Of a DNA stretch of 64,000 nt, positions 16,710 to 24,967 are shown one piece after another. Position numbers and translations under genes: made by a program. Positions within the stretch are counted from its first letter, which is position 1. Each line of letters opens with the position of its first letter. Source of the stretch: Alteromonas sp. LOR (GTDB lineage Bacteria; Pseudomonadota; Gammaproteobacteria; Enterobacterales; Alteromonadaceae); assembly GCF_000753865.1 (NCBI RefSeq), contig NZ_JQFW01000015.1, positions 677,916-741,915 of the forward strand, written 5' to 3'. The notes below the pieces were generated by a model. It saw only the letters and a program-made list of their open reading frames with translations, was not told the origin of the DNA and searched no databases.

Positions 16710-17102
16710 TACAATCCCTTAAAACATGTCGCCAGAGGAAAATATGACTGTAGAATAGCAGTGAGTTTTCAGTTTTTCTGTGCGTTTTTTTCTATATTTA
16801 ATAAATTAATTGCGACTCAATGCCAAAAACTAACGATTAAGAGGTTTTTGATTCTATATGACGTTTTTGAAGCGAAGTGTTCGGCAGTGATACGTGCATA
16901 AATTGTTTGGGCTTCATAAAAAACTTGGTATCTTGTGCTAGAACACTAGGACACTAGGACACTAGGACACTAGGACACTAGGACACTAGGTCACCAGGTC
17001 TTAAGTCTTAGGTCAGTTCATTTCACCCTAAATCATCATGCCCAAGGACAACGTGTCTTAGATATTCACGTCTTAGGTAAATTATAAATTAGGAAAAATA
17101 CT
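16710..17102. other. Divergent intergenic region with tandem repeats
   Basis: This gap between the divergent cysteine-synthase-like and EEP genes carries an 8-bp tandem repeat (16943-16998). Beyond it are three spaced copies of TCTTAG (about 17004, 17055, 17072). I see no gene in it. Confidence 0.6.
16943..16998 (+). repeat. 8-bp microsatellite (ACACTAGG)x6
   Basis: There are six perfect copies of ACACTAGG (16943-16990) and a degenerate seventh (TCACCAGG, 16991-16998). Each unit contains the palindrome CTAG. It lies about 110 bases before the start of the EEP gene. Confidence 0.97.
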
Positions 17103-18317
17103 ATGAGAGCTCTGCTACTCATTTTTTTATTTATGCTGTCGCCATATTGTCTTTCTACTGAGACACTGAAAGTCGCTACGTTCAATGTCAGTATGGAGGC
17201 GGGAAACTACCCTGAGGCTTTAACAAAAACGAAAAATTCACAAGGGACAAAGCAAAAGTCCGCGCCGAGTATTGACGTGCTTCAACGAGTGCTAAGTACG
17301 GGAGAGCACCCGCAAGTTAAAAATGTGGCTGAAATTATTCAGCGCGTTAATCCAGACGTACTGCTATTGAACGAGTTCGATTATATTGCGGATAAAACCA
17401 AAGGTGTCGACGCCTTTATTCGCCACTACCTCAATGTTTCTCAAAATGGCCAGCAGGCTGTTGACTATCCCTATACTTATATTGCACCGGTCAATACGGG
17501 GCTTGCCACGCCATTCGACTTAGACAATAACGGTCGGGCTGAGCAGCTTGGAGGAGATGCTTACGGTTTTGGCTTATATCCAGGCCAATACGGTATGGGA
17601 CTGTTGTCGAAATATCCCATCGACATCGATAATATCCGCACGTTTCAACGGTTCAAATGGCACCACATGCCTCATCCACAGCAGCCATATATACCCAATT
17701 CCCAGCAAAAAGAGACTGAGTGGACGCCTTGGTATGATGCCACAGAGTGGCAGGCGCTGCGTCTAAGCTCAAAGTCTCACTGGGATGTGCCAGTACTGAT
17801 TAATGGCGAAAGCATTCATATATTAGCGATGCACCCGACGCCGCCTTCTTTTGATGGGGAAGAGGATAGAAACGGCAAGCGCAATCATGATGAGATTCGT
17901 TTAATGGCAGATTACTTATCGCCAGATAAAGGAAGCTATATTTATGATGACAACGGCAAAAAGGTGAGTTTGCAACACAATACGCTATTTGTACTTGCTG
18001 GTGATTTTAATGCTGCCGACATCGGTGATAAGTACCGTGAGGGTGTTATTGAGCAACTAACGGAAAACCCGTTAGTTAATAATACAGTTTTGCCAATAAG
18101 TCGCGGCGGGGCAGAGTCGTTTGACGTCTCTTACAGTGACCGCTATACGGCAAGTTGGGGCGCTAGGGCTGATTATGTGCTACCCTCTGCACAGTTCGAC
18201 ATCACTGACGCTGGCGTTTTCTGGCCGACAAAAAACAGCGAGCTTTATCGTTTGGTGGACGGAAGGAAGGCAAGTTCGGATCATCGCTTGGTTTGGGTTA
18301 CGTTAGCACTTGATTAA
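17103..18317 (+). CDS. Secreted endonuclease/exonuclease/phosphatase family protein
   Basis: A 404-residue EEP-fold phosphoesterase with an N-terminal signal peptide (about 20 residues, ...SPYCLSTETL). Family residues are visible: LKVATFNVS at the domain start, LLNEFDY (metal-binding Glu), LAGDFNAAD (Asp/Asn) and the C-terminal SDHRLVWVTL (catalytic His). The closest type is the large extracellular phosphodiesterase/phosphatase group; whether it cuts nucleic acid or phosphoesters is not evident. It is exported, so phosphate scavenging is plausible. The start has AGGAAA upstream. The diguanylate cyclase gene follows directly. Confidence 0.85.
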   Translation: MRALLLIFLFMLSPYCLSTETLKVATFNVSMEAGNYPEALTKTKNSQGTKQKSAPSIDVLQRVLSTGEHPQVKNVAEIIQRVNPDVLLLNEFDYIADKTKGVDAFIRHYLNVSQNGQQAVDYPYTYIAPVNTGLATPFDLDNNGRAEQLGGDAYGFGLYPGQYGMGLLSKYPIDIDNIRTFQRFKWHHMPHPQQPYIPNSQQKETEWTPWYDATEWQALRLSSKSHWDVPVLINGESIHILAMHPTPPSFDGEEDRNGKRNHDEIRLMADYLSPDKGSYIYDDNGKKVSLQHNTLFVLAGDFNAADIGDKYREGVIEQLTENPLVNNTVLPISRGGAESFDVSYSDRYTASWGARADYVLPSAQFDITDAGVFWPTKNSELYRLVDGRKASSDHRLVWVTLALD

Positions 18318-18423
18318 CCCTTCTATTCGCAAGCTATGCGCTTTCCACACAGTGCTAGCGTTTGTTTGCCCAGTAAGGTATTGCTTTGCAGCAGTAGTAT
18401 TATTATTTGAAAACGAGAAACCG

Positions 18424-21315
18424 TTGAAATATTTTTCTCTCCCATTTGCGTTTTTTGGCATGCTGTCAATGTTATTGCTAGCCCATGCAGGCTTAGTTTA
18501 TGCCGACGGTATCGTACCGCTCAATCGATACTTTCCTCAAACATGGGGTACACAAGATGGCCTACCTCACAACACCATAAACGCGCTCGCGCAGACTCAA
18601 GATGGCTATCTATGGGCCGGCACTTGGGAAGGCTTGGCGCGATATAATGGTGTTGAATTCGATGTGTTCACACGGGGAGAAGAAACAGGCCTGCCTGACT
18701 CAGGGATCCGAAGCCTGTTTTATCACTCAGATTCCCAAGAATTATTGGTTGCCGGCAGTAGAGGAGGACTTTCCGTACTCAACCAACAACAATGGAATGC
18801 TCAGAAAACGGCTACATCAATGATCAACCACGGCTTCAAAAGTAGTGATAACACCGTGTGGCTAGCAATTGAAGACGGTGGACTTGAGGTAAGGTTTCCA
18901 GATGGTACAGGCGCTCAATTCCTCTCCCATACCAGCGCCTATCGAGTAATTGAGGACAGACAAAAGCGAATTTGGATCGCAACCAATGCGGGGCTCTACG
19001 TTTACAAAAACAATGATGTGGAATTGGCAGCGCCTAACATTCCGGCGCTATCTGGCCCATCTTTTACTTTTGCCCTAAACCAAGATGGCAACGTGCTGAT
19101 AGGCACTGAGCAGGGGGTGTGGCAACACAAACCTGAAGGTTTTTCAATGTTACACCCAGCACTGGCAAGGGAATCAATCAGCAGTATATTACTGGATAGT
19201 CAAAACAGCATTTGGGTGGGCACCATCAATCATGGTTTGTATAGGTTAAGTGGATTTGGTCTAGAAAAGCTTGATGCAAACGTTGGGCTTCCAGATAACC
19301 GTATTTTCTCTTTGCTTGAAGATGCGGAAAAAAGCATTTGGGTAGGCACCAACGGCGGTCTTTTTGCGTTGCGACGTGCGCCGTTTACTACGTTTACGCA
19401 AAGCCAAGGATTAAGTGGCGACTACATTCGAACGGTTATGCAGCACAACGAGACTATTCTTGTTGGCAGTAGCAATGGCCTAGATGTGCTAAAAGACGGT
19501 CGTTTTACGCCGATACCATCTCCCCTCAAGCGTCCTACCTCAGTATTAAGCTTAGCTAAATACACTGACAATGCAGTATTAGTGGGTACCTATACTGACG
19601 GTGTCATGGTGTTTAATGATGAGAAGTTAACGCCTTTTCTAAATCGTGCTGGTGGATTACCCAGTAATGAGGTGAGAGCTATTTTACATGCCAAAGACGA
19701 CAGCGTGTGGTTTGGCACTGCACACGGTTTAGTCAGGCTGCTCCCCGATGGTAGCCTTGAACATTTTGATGAATCAAGGGGGTTGCCTGCCCATTTCACC
19801 ATGGGGCTAGCAGAAGACAAGTTTGGTCGAATTTGGGTTGGTACTGGTTTGGGCGTTGCCTACATTGACAATAAACGAGTGTATAACATCAAATTTCCCG
19901 AAAGTTCTGATGCACAGTATGCGTTTAGTTTTCTTGCCGACAATGACGGGCTCTGGATGGCAACCGATAGGGGCGTCGCTTTTTTTGACTTTGCGAAAAA
20001 GGCAGTGACACTTGCTGGGCGTGCTCAAGGCTTGCCTGTAGACAAAGTATTTGCCATACGGTTTGATAAAAAGGCGCGTGCGTGGATAAGCTCCAATCAA
20101 GGTGTCTTTTTAATTTCTCGTCAAAACTTACAAGCATGTATGGAAGACACATCGAAACAGCTTGAGTTTGAGCAGTTCAAAGAGGCCGACGGCCTACAAA
20201 GTATGCAAATGAATGGTGGGTCGCAGCCTTCACTTTTTGTCAGCGATGAAGATAGCATTTGGCTTGCTACCGCTAAAGGTCTCGCCAACATACAGCCTCA
20301 AAGCTTAGAACGCATCAATGGTTTCAACATTCCTGTGAATGTAGAGCAGGTTTCACTTGATGGTAGAGTAATACCTTTACTTCAAAGTGATAAACCAATT
20401 GAAGTATTACCGAATATCGACCGCATTACGTTTGAATATGCCGGGCTGGGTTTTGCGATGCCCTCTCGAATTGAATATCAAACTAAACTGGTGGGATTTA
20501 ACCAAAACTGGTTAACTCGAGACCAAGTTAGGTTAGCGGAGTATACCAACCTAGCGCCTGGTAACTATATATTCAAAGTGCGAGCTCGTTACCCCAATGG
20601 ACAATGGCAAGAAAGTCGTATGCCAATCAGTTTTGTTGTACAGCCTAAATTTACACAGACTTATGTGTTTAAGCTCGGCGTAGTTGTCATTATTTGTTTA
20701 TGTATATTAGTGCTGTTTAGATTGCGTTTTCATCATTTACGAAAGTCAGAAGCCCTGTTACGAGAAAGAGTATTAGCGCAGACAGAATCACTTGAAACGC
20801 AAACTAGGCAATTTGAATATCAGGCCACTCATGATGGATTAACCGGCATAGCCAACCGACGGGCCTTCGATGCCCGAGTAGTTGAATTGTTTGTTCAAGC
20901 TAAAAATAAGAAGCAGCCACTTTGTTTAGCGATTATCGATATCGATCATTTTAAACAAGTTAACGACCAGTACTCCCATCTCATCGGTGATAATGTCATA
21001 AAAGAGGTTGCGGCACTCATCGAAAAAGCGCTACCCGTCGACGCTGTTTGTGCTCGTTGGGGCGGAGAAGAGTTCACTGTTTTGATGCCAAACTTTGATT
21101 TAGCCACCGCAAATAAGTGTATTGATACGCTCCGTTTATCCATTAAAAAACACGATTTTAGCTGGATTGCCGACAACCTAAGCGTTACCGTAAGTGCGGG
21201 TGTCGCGAGTATCAAGTTCGCTAGTGATCACGACAGGCTGCTAAATCAGGCTGACCAAGCGTTGTATCAAGCCAAGCAGCAAGGTCGAGATAGAGTCATT
21301 GACTACAGCTTTTGA
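18424..21315 (+). CDS. Two-component-propeller sensor diguanylate cyclase
   Basis: About 963 residues from the preferred start. A signal peptide is followed by some fourteen Reg_prop repeats (pattern GLPxNxIxxLxxDxxxxIWVGTxxGL), forming a double beta-propeller periplasmic sensor to about residue 650. Then come a Y_Y_Y domain (LAPGNYIFKVRAR), one transmembrane helix (FKLGVVVIICLCILVLFRL), a coiled coil and a GGDEF domain with an intact RWGGEEF loop. No RxxD I-site is present. The TTG at 18424 gives a clean signal peptide (KYFSLPFAFFGMLSMLLLAHAGLVYA) with GAGAAA upstream. The ATG at 18310 overlaps the EEP gene and adds a non-secretory N-terminus. It is probably cotranscribed with the EEP gene. 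Confidence 0.9.
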   Translation: MKYFSLPFAFFGMLSMLLLAHAGLVYADGIVPLNRYFPQTWGTQDGLPHNTINALAQTQDGYLWAGTWEGLARYNGVEFDVFTRGEETGLPDSGIRSLFYHSDSQELLVAGSRGGLSVLNQQQWNAQKTATSMINHGFKSSDNTVWLAIEDGGLEVRFPDGTGAQFLSHTSAYRVIEDRQKRIWIATNAGLYVYKNNDVELAAPNIPALSGPSFTFALNQDGNVLIGTEQGVWQHKPEGFSMLHPALARESISSILLDSQNSIWVGTINHGLYRLSGFGLEKLDANVGLPDNRIFSLLEDAEKSIWVGTNGGLFALRRAPFTTFTQSQGLSGDYIRTVMQHNETILVGSSNGLDVLKDGRFTPIPSPLKRPTSVLSLAKYTDNAVLVGTYTDGVMVFNDEKLTPFLNRAGGLPSNEVRAILHAKDDSVWFGTAHGLVRLLPDGSLEHFDESRGLPAHFTMGLAEDKFGRIWVGTGLGVAYIDNKRVYNIKFPESSDAQYAFSFLADNDGLWMATDRGVAFFDFAKKAVTLAGRAQGLPVDKVFAIRFDKKARAWISSNQGVFLISRQNLQACMEDTSKQLEFEQFKEADGLQSMQMNGGSQPSLFVSDEDSIWLATAKGLANIQPQSLERINGFNIPVNVEQVSLDGRVIPLLQSDKPIEVLPNIDRITFEYAGLGFAMPSRIEYQTKLVGFNQNWLTRDQVRLAEYTNLAPGNYIFKVRARYPNGQWQESRMPISFVVQPKFTQTYVFKLGVVVIICLCILVLFRLRFHHLRKSEALLRERVLAQTESLETQTRQFEYQATHDGLTGIANRRAFDARVVELFVQAKNKKQPLCLAIIDIDHFKQVNDQYSHLIGDNVIKEVAALIEKALPVDAVCARWGGEEFTVLMPNFDLATANKCIDTLRLSIKKHDFSWIADNLSVTVSAGVASIKFASDHDRLLNQADQALYQAKQQGRDRVIDYSF

Positions 21316-21456
21316 AGTGCTGTAGCGCTAAGTGCAGAACCTGAGCCTTTGATAACGCGAGACAGCATGTAAGTTAGTGCATGCGTCAGCGTTTAAGTTA
21401 GCACTGGCAGCGAAAAGCCCACTGATAAAAACCAGTATAAGAGCAGAGAGTTCTAT

Positions 21457-21867
21457 ATGCGTTTACTAGCGTTTGTTTTTACCTTAACGCTCGCCGCCTG
21501 CGGTGCGCAGCCTAATGAAGACTTCATTGATATAGAAGCGATACAGAATTTAGAGCAAGGCGTCGATCACGACCTTCCCCTTATTGCGCAAGCATATTCG
21601 ATAAAACGCAGTGAGCTGTGCGAAAAAGAGGGCGGCACATGGAAGCAAAATGATAGCAAGCAATCTGCTATTTGTGTGTTGCCCGCGAGTGATGCCGGAA
21701 ATGTGTGTTCTGATAGCTCTGAATGCACAGTGGCGTGTGTGGCAAAGAGTGACAATGTCACTGCTGGAACGAAGGTTGAAGGCATGTGCTTAGAATCTAC
21801 CAATCTCTTCAACTGCCCAATTTATGTGTCAAAGGGCGTCGCCGAACAAAGTATGTGCGCTAACTAG
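21457..21867 (+). CDS. Small cysteine-rich lipoprotein
   Basis: A 136-residue protein with a lipoprotein signal peptide (RLLAFVFTLTLAACGAQ, lipobox Leu-Ala-Ala-Cys at about residue 15). The mature part has eight further cysteines, in CEKEGGTW, AICV, NVCSDSSECTVACV, GMCLES, NCPIY and SMCAN, which probably pair as disulfides in the periplasm. I do not recognise the family. It has a reasonable ribosome-binding site (AGAGAG). It lies between the sensor cyclase and the DUF2177 gene, but no function follows from that. Confidence 0.75.
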   Translation: MRLLAFVFTLTLAACGAQPNEDFIDIEAIQNLEQGVDHDLPLIAQAYSIKRSELCEKEGGTWKQNDSKQSAICVLPASDAGNVCSDSSECTVACVAKSDNVTAGTKVEGMCLESTNLFNCPIYVSKGVAEQSMCAN

Positions 21868-21890
21868 CTAATGCGATGCTCACTACAAAT

Positions 21891-21938
21891 TGACTCCTAA
21901 CGAGTTTTCACCTAACCAATTTATTCCTAACAATTTAT
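21891..21938 (+). repeat. 16-bp degenerate tandem repeat
   Basis: Three approximate units (21891-21906, 21907-21922, 21923-21938) share a CCTAACNA core and a T-rich end. They fill the gap between the lipoprotein and DUF2177 genes. Confidence 0.6.
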
Positions 21939-21956
21939 AAAACAGGGACATGTTAG

Positions 21957-22385
21957 ATGCTTCAAAATATTCAACACTTTGCAAAATCCATAGCGGTTTC
22001 TCTTTTCGCTATTTTCATCTGTTTTGGCGTGCTCGATTTCCTGTGGCTAGGCATTATTGCCGATAGCTGGTATCAAACCGAAATGGCGCCGTTGCTACGC
22101 TCGCAATTTATTACGTGGCCGTGGCTAATATTTTATCTTATGTACGGCTGTGTTGTATTTGTATTGGCAGTGGTAGCCAACCGCGACAAGTCGCTATTGT
22201 ATGCTGGTATTGATGGCGCCTTACTTGGGCTTGCCAGCTATGGCGCTTACAACCTCACGGCGTACAGCATTATCGACGGCTTTACCCTGTTTATCATGCT
22301 GATAGATTGGGCATGGGGAACATTCCTAACCAGCGCTAGCGCTATGGCAGGCTGGTTAGGATTCAAAGCAGCGCTACGGAAATAG
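21957..22385 (+). CDS. DUF2177 family membrane protein
   Basis: A 142-residue inner-membrane protein with four predicted helices. The family signature is visible as FGVLDFLWLGIIADSWYQTEMAPLL at about residues 24-48 and NLTAYSIIDGF...IDWAWGTFLTS near the C-terminus. The biochemical function of DUF2177 is unknown. It ends five bases before the end of the convergent desaturase gene. In other bacteria such proteins occur near lipid or redox genes, but nothing here proves a link. Confidence 0.85.
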   Translation: MLQNIQHFAKSIAVSLFAIFICFGVLDFLWLGIIADSWYQTEMAPLLRSQFITWPWLIFYLMYGCVVFVLAVVANRDKSLLYAGIDGALLGLASYGAYNLTAYSIIDGFTLFIMLIDWAWGTFLTSASAMAGWLGFKAALRK

Positions 22386-22390
22386 CTGTT

Positions 22391-23482
22391 TTACGGAAAT
22401 GAATAGCGAACAATGCGTTTTAGCACGCTGACATACTGCTTAAAAAATCCGCCAGTGTTGTAATGCATGCCGTGCTCTTTGAAAATGGCTTGTACCCGGG
22501 GTGCCATTTCTTTGTAGCGGCGTGCGGGAATATCTGGAAACAGATGGTGCTCTATCTGAAAGCTCAAGTGGCCGGTAAGTACGTGAAATAACTTGCCGCC
22601 TTTTATGTTGGACGAACCAAGCCCTTGTCGGTAGTACCATTGCCCTTGGGTTTCATCAATACAGTCTTCAGCGCTAAAGGTTTGCACATCCCCCGTAAAA
22701 TGCCCGCAGAATATGATGGTAGATGTCCATAAATTCCTTAGTAAGTTGGCCACCAAGTTACCGGTGAAAACGTAAAGAAAGAATGGGCCAGCGAGTAAAG
22801 GGAATAACACATAGTCTTTAACTAATTGACGGGCCCCTTTGCTAAAGAAGCGACGCTTTAACTCAGCATGTGATAATTGATTTTTGCGGTTGTCTTTTTT
22901 CTTACCAAAAAATACGCGCTCTGCCGCCATCTCATGATACGACACCCCCCATTGAAACATGACGCTAAGCATTACGTAGGTAACGAACTGCCAAAGATTT
23001 TTTACGCGCCAGCGAAAGTCATTCGACAAGCGCAGTAAGCCATAACCAAAGTCTCTGTCTTTGCCAATAATATTGGTATAGGTGTGGTGTTCGTAATTAT
23101 GCACACGATTCCAGCTAGAGCCGTCACAGGCAATATCCCACTCATAGGCTTTGGAGTTGATGTGCTTATCGTTCATCCAGTCGTACTGGCCGTGCATAAC
23201 ATTGTGACCAATTTCCATATTATCTAAAATTTTAGCTGTGGCTAAACTCAGCACACCTACTACCCACAGCAGTGGTTGTATAAACCCTAACATAAGCAGT
23301 ATTCTGCCGGTCCATTCACACGCACGCTGGGCCAATATTACCCGTCTAATGTAGGCGGCATCTTCACTGCCAATTTTACTTTTTACGTCGGTTTTAACGG
23401 CATCAAGCTGAATGGCAAGTTTGGTATAGTCAGGTATCTTTGTATTGCTATTTACGGTGTTTGTATTAATTGTCCTAATCAT
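22391..23482 (-). CDS. Fatty acid (acyl-CoA/acyl-lipid) desaturase
   Basis: A membrane di-iron desaturase of about 363 residues that introduces a double bond into acyl chains. The three histidine boxes are intact: HNVMHGQYDWM (H-x4-H), HNYEHHTYTN (H-x2-HH) and QIEHHLFPD (Q-x2-HH). Hydrophobic segments lie between the boxes. The start at 23482 overlaps the upstream reductase stop as ATGA, so the two are translationally coupled. The paired reductase plus desaturase resembles the mycobacterial DesA3 and Rv3230c pair, so a stearoyl- or palmitoyl-CoA delta-9 activity is likely but inferred. It should help set membrane fluidity. Confidence 0.88.
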   Translation of the reverse strand: MIRTINTNTVNSNTKIPDYTKLAIQLDAVKTDVKSKIGSEDAAYIRRVILAQRACEWTGRILLMLGFIQPLLWVVGVLSLATAKILDNMEIGHNVMHGQYDWMNDKHINSKAYEWDIACDGSSWNRVHNYEHHTYTNIIGKDRDFGYGLLRLSNDFRWRVKNLWQFVTYVMLSVMFQWGVSYHEMAAERVFFGKKKDNRKNQLSHAELKRRFFSKGARQLVKDYVLFPLLAGPFFLYVFTGNLVANLLRNLWTSTIIFCGHFTGDVQTFSAEDCIDETQGQWYYRQGLGSSNIKGGKLFHVLTGHLSFQIEHHLFPDIPARRYKEMAPRVQAIFKEHGMHYNTGGFFKQYVSVLKRIVRYSFP

Positions 23483-24696
23483 GCTTGAAGCTCCAAATCG
23501 GTAACGGCTTGAGATACACAAAGTTGAATTAGCTGCTCGGCGTTATCTGATAGCGCGCCGGTTCGAGTATCTCGAACCACGCCACGTTTTTTTACGCACT
23601 GGCATTGGTGACAAATGCCCATGCCGCATCCGTAGGTAACAGGTCGGTTAGCTTGCTGAAGTTGTGTTAATAGCGTTTGCTGGTTATCTACTAAAAGAGA
23701 GCTTCCGTTATGGCTTAAAGAGAAAAAGGCTTTTTCACCACTGGCTTGCGCAGTTGCCACGGGAAATGCGGCAAAATGTTCGCTATCTAATGACACATCA
23801 TTAGCACGGGGAAGATTCGCATATGTATTTGCCACTTCATCATAAAGAGACTTCGGGCCGCATACCATCCAGTGTGCATCAGTGTGGCTAGCCAAAAGCT
23901 GTTCCACCCCGCCATCTTTTTGGCGACACAGTAATTCGTAGGTGAAGTAAGTATTTAGGCGCTTATATTCAGCAAGCTCTTGTGTGAGTAGATGCTCATT
24001 CTCTTTAGCGAAATACAATAAGTGAACAGGCCGACTTTGCAGATTATCGCTACTTGCACTGTTTAGATCTTCTAGCATAGCGATGAAAGGCGTAATGCCC
24101 GAGCCGCCAGCTATCATTACAACGGGTTTGATTTGTTCAGGTGCTGCTTGTTCTAATGAAGAGGTCTCAGGCTTATTTAAAAGCGCTGCGTTTGTTATAA
24201 CAGTGTTTGGCATAACAAAGTTGCCCATTGGCGCAGAAATATTCACTGACACTTTTGATGCCGTTTTTGATAAAAGGGCGTCCAAATATGGCGTTAGCGC
24301 ACCGTCTTTCTTAACCCGTATCACCAATCGAATAGTGCCTTTATCCTGTCGGCTCTTTTGGCCGCTGGCGATGGTAAATACCCGAGTGACTAACTTGCCG
24401 TTTACTTCTATGGTAAGCGCAATATGTTGACCAGCGGTGTGTTTTGGCCAGCGCTTTTGTGGCGCAAGTACAAGCTGCACCGTCGTGGCATTTAGCGTAG
24501 TTGCTGATTTTACGCGAGCCTGATAATACCCGTCCCGCCATGATGGATTCACCATTTGAAAAACCGTTTCCCAATATCCTGCCCACGTAGCGTGGTGGAA
24601 GAAAACGGCTGCGGCCTTATTTATTAATGTTTTCACTGCGATGTTTACTCTTTGCTCTTTTATTGGCTTTTGTATTGGCTCTCTGGGAGCCTTCAA
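23479..24696 (-). CDS. Ferredoxin-type reductase (FAD/NAD(P)H plus 2Fe-2S), desaturase partner
   Basis: A 405-residue electron-transfer protein in the cytoplasm. It has an FAD-binding beta barrel (HTAGQHIALTIEVNG...RVFTIAS, about 75-115), an NAD(P)H-binding Rossmann half (VMIAGGSGITPFIAMLEDL), and a C-terminal plant-type 2Fe-2S domain with ligands in YGCGMGICHQCQC and a distal Cys in IQLCVSQ. It should pass electrons from NAD(P)H to the di-iron desaturase encoded immediately downstream. The start is uncertain: TTG at 24696 or GTG at 24636, neither with a strong ribosome-binding site. Confidence 0.88.
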   Translation of the reverse strand: MKAPREPIQKPIKEQRVNIAVKTLINKAAAVFFHHATWAGYWETVFQMVNPSWRDGYYQARVKSATTLNATTVQLVLAPQKRWPKHTAGQHIALTIEVNGKLVTRVFTIASGQKSRQDKGTIRLVIRVKKDGALTPYLDALLSKTASKVSVNISAPMGNFVMPNTVITNAALLNKPETSSLEQAAPEQIKPVVMIAGGSGITPFIAMLEDLNSASSDNLQSRPVHLLYFAKENEHLLTQELAEYKRLNTYFTYELLCRQKDGGVEQLLASHTDAHWMVCGPKSLYDEVANTYANLPRANDVSLDSEHFAAFPVATAQASGEKAFFSLSHNGSSLLVDNQQTLLTQLQQANRPVTYGCGMGICHQCQCVKKRGVVRDTRTGALSDNAEQLIQLCVSQAVTDLELQA

Positions 24697-24748
24697 AAAT
24701 AGGTACGGATAGCGTTTTTACTATCACCAAAGATATGTAAAACCTTTG

Positions 24749-24787
24749 GCTTACACTTGTACGCTCAGTCAGCGCACAAGTGTAAGC
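24749..24787 (-). promoter_or_regulatory. Large inverted repeat, candidate FabR-like operator
   Basis: Arms of 17 bp, GCTTACACTTGTACGCT (24749-24765) and AGCGCACAAGTGTAAGC (24771-24787), pair with one mismatch around a CAGTC loop. No T-run follows on either strand, so it is not a terminator. Each arm resembles the FabR operator of enterobacteria as I recall it (AGCGTACANGTGTTCGCT). It lies 53-91 bases upstream of the reductase-desaturase operon, where a repressor of unsaturated fatty acid genes would bind. Confidence 0.6.
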
Positions 24788-24967
24788 TTAAAAAAATAAA
24801 AAGCAAGAGGGCGATTATTAAATGTTCAAACACGACAAGCGCAATTAAGTCAAAAAGGGCTGGTAAAATAGGCTGTCTAAATTGAGTCTTATTTACTGCA
24901 GCCTCTATCAAAATTGCTCTAAATTCGGTAGTATCCGCGGTCTTAATTTTTAATTAATAAGCGGACT

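Noticed and set aside
22386..22410. Short duplicated TACGGAAAT segment at the DUF2177/desaturase junction
   Set aside because: Two partial copies only, partly inside coding sequence; too little to call a repeat.
24749..24787. Inverted repeat as a transcription terminator
   Set aside because: The T/A-rich tract lies on the wrong side for either strand and no gene ends there; an operator is more likely.
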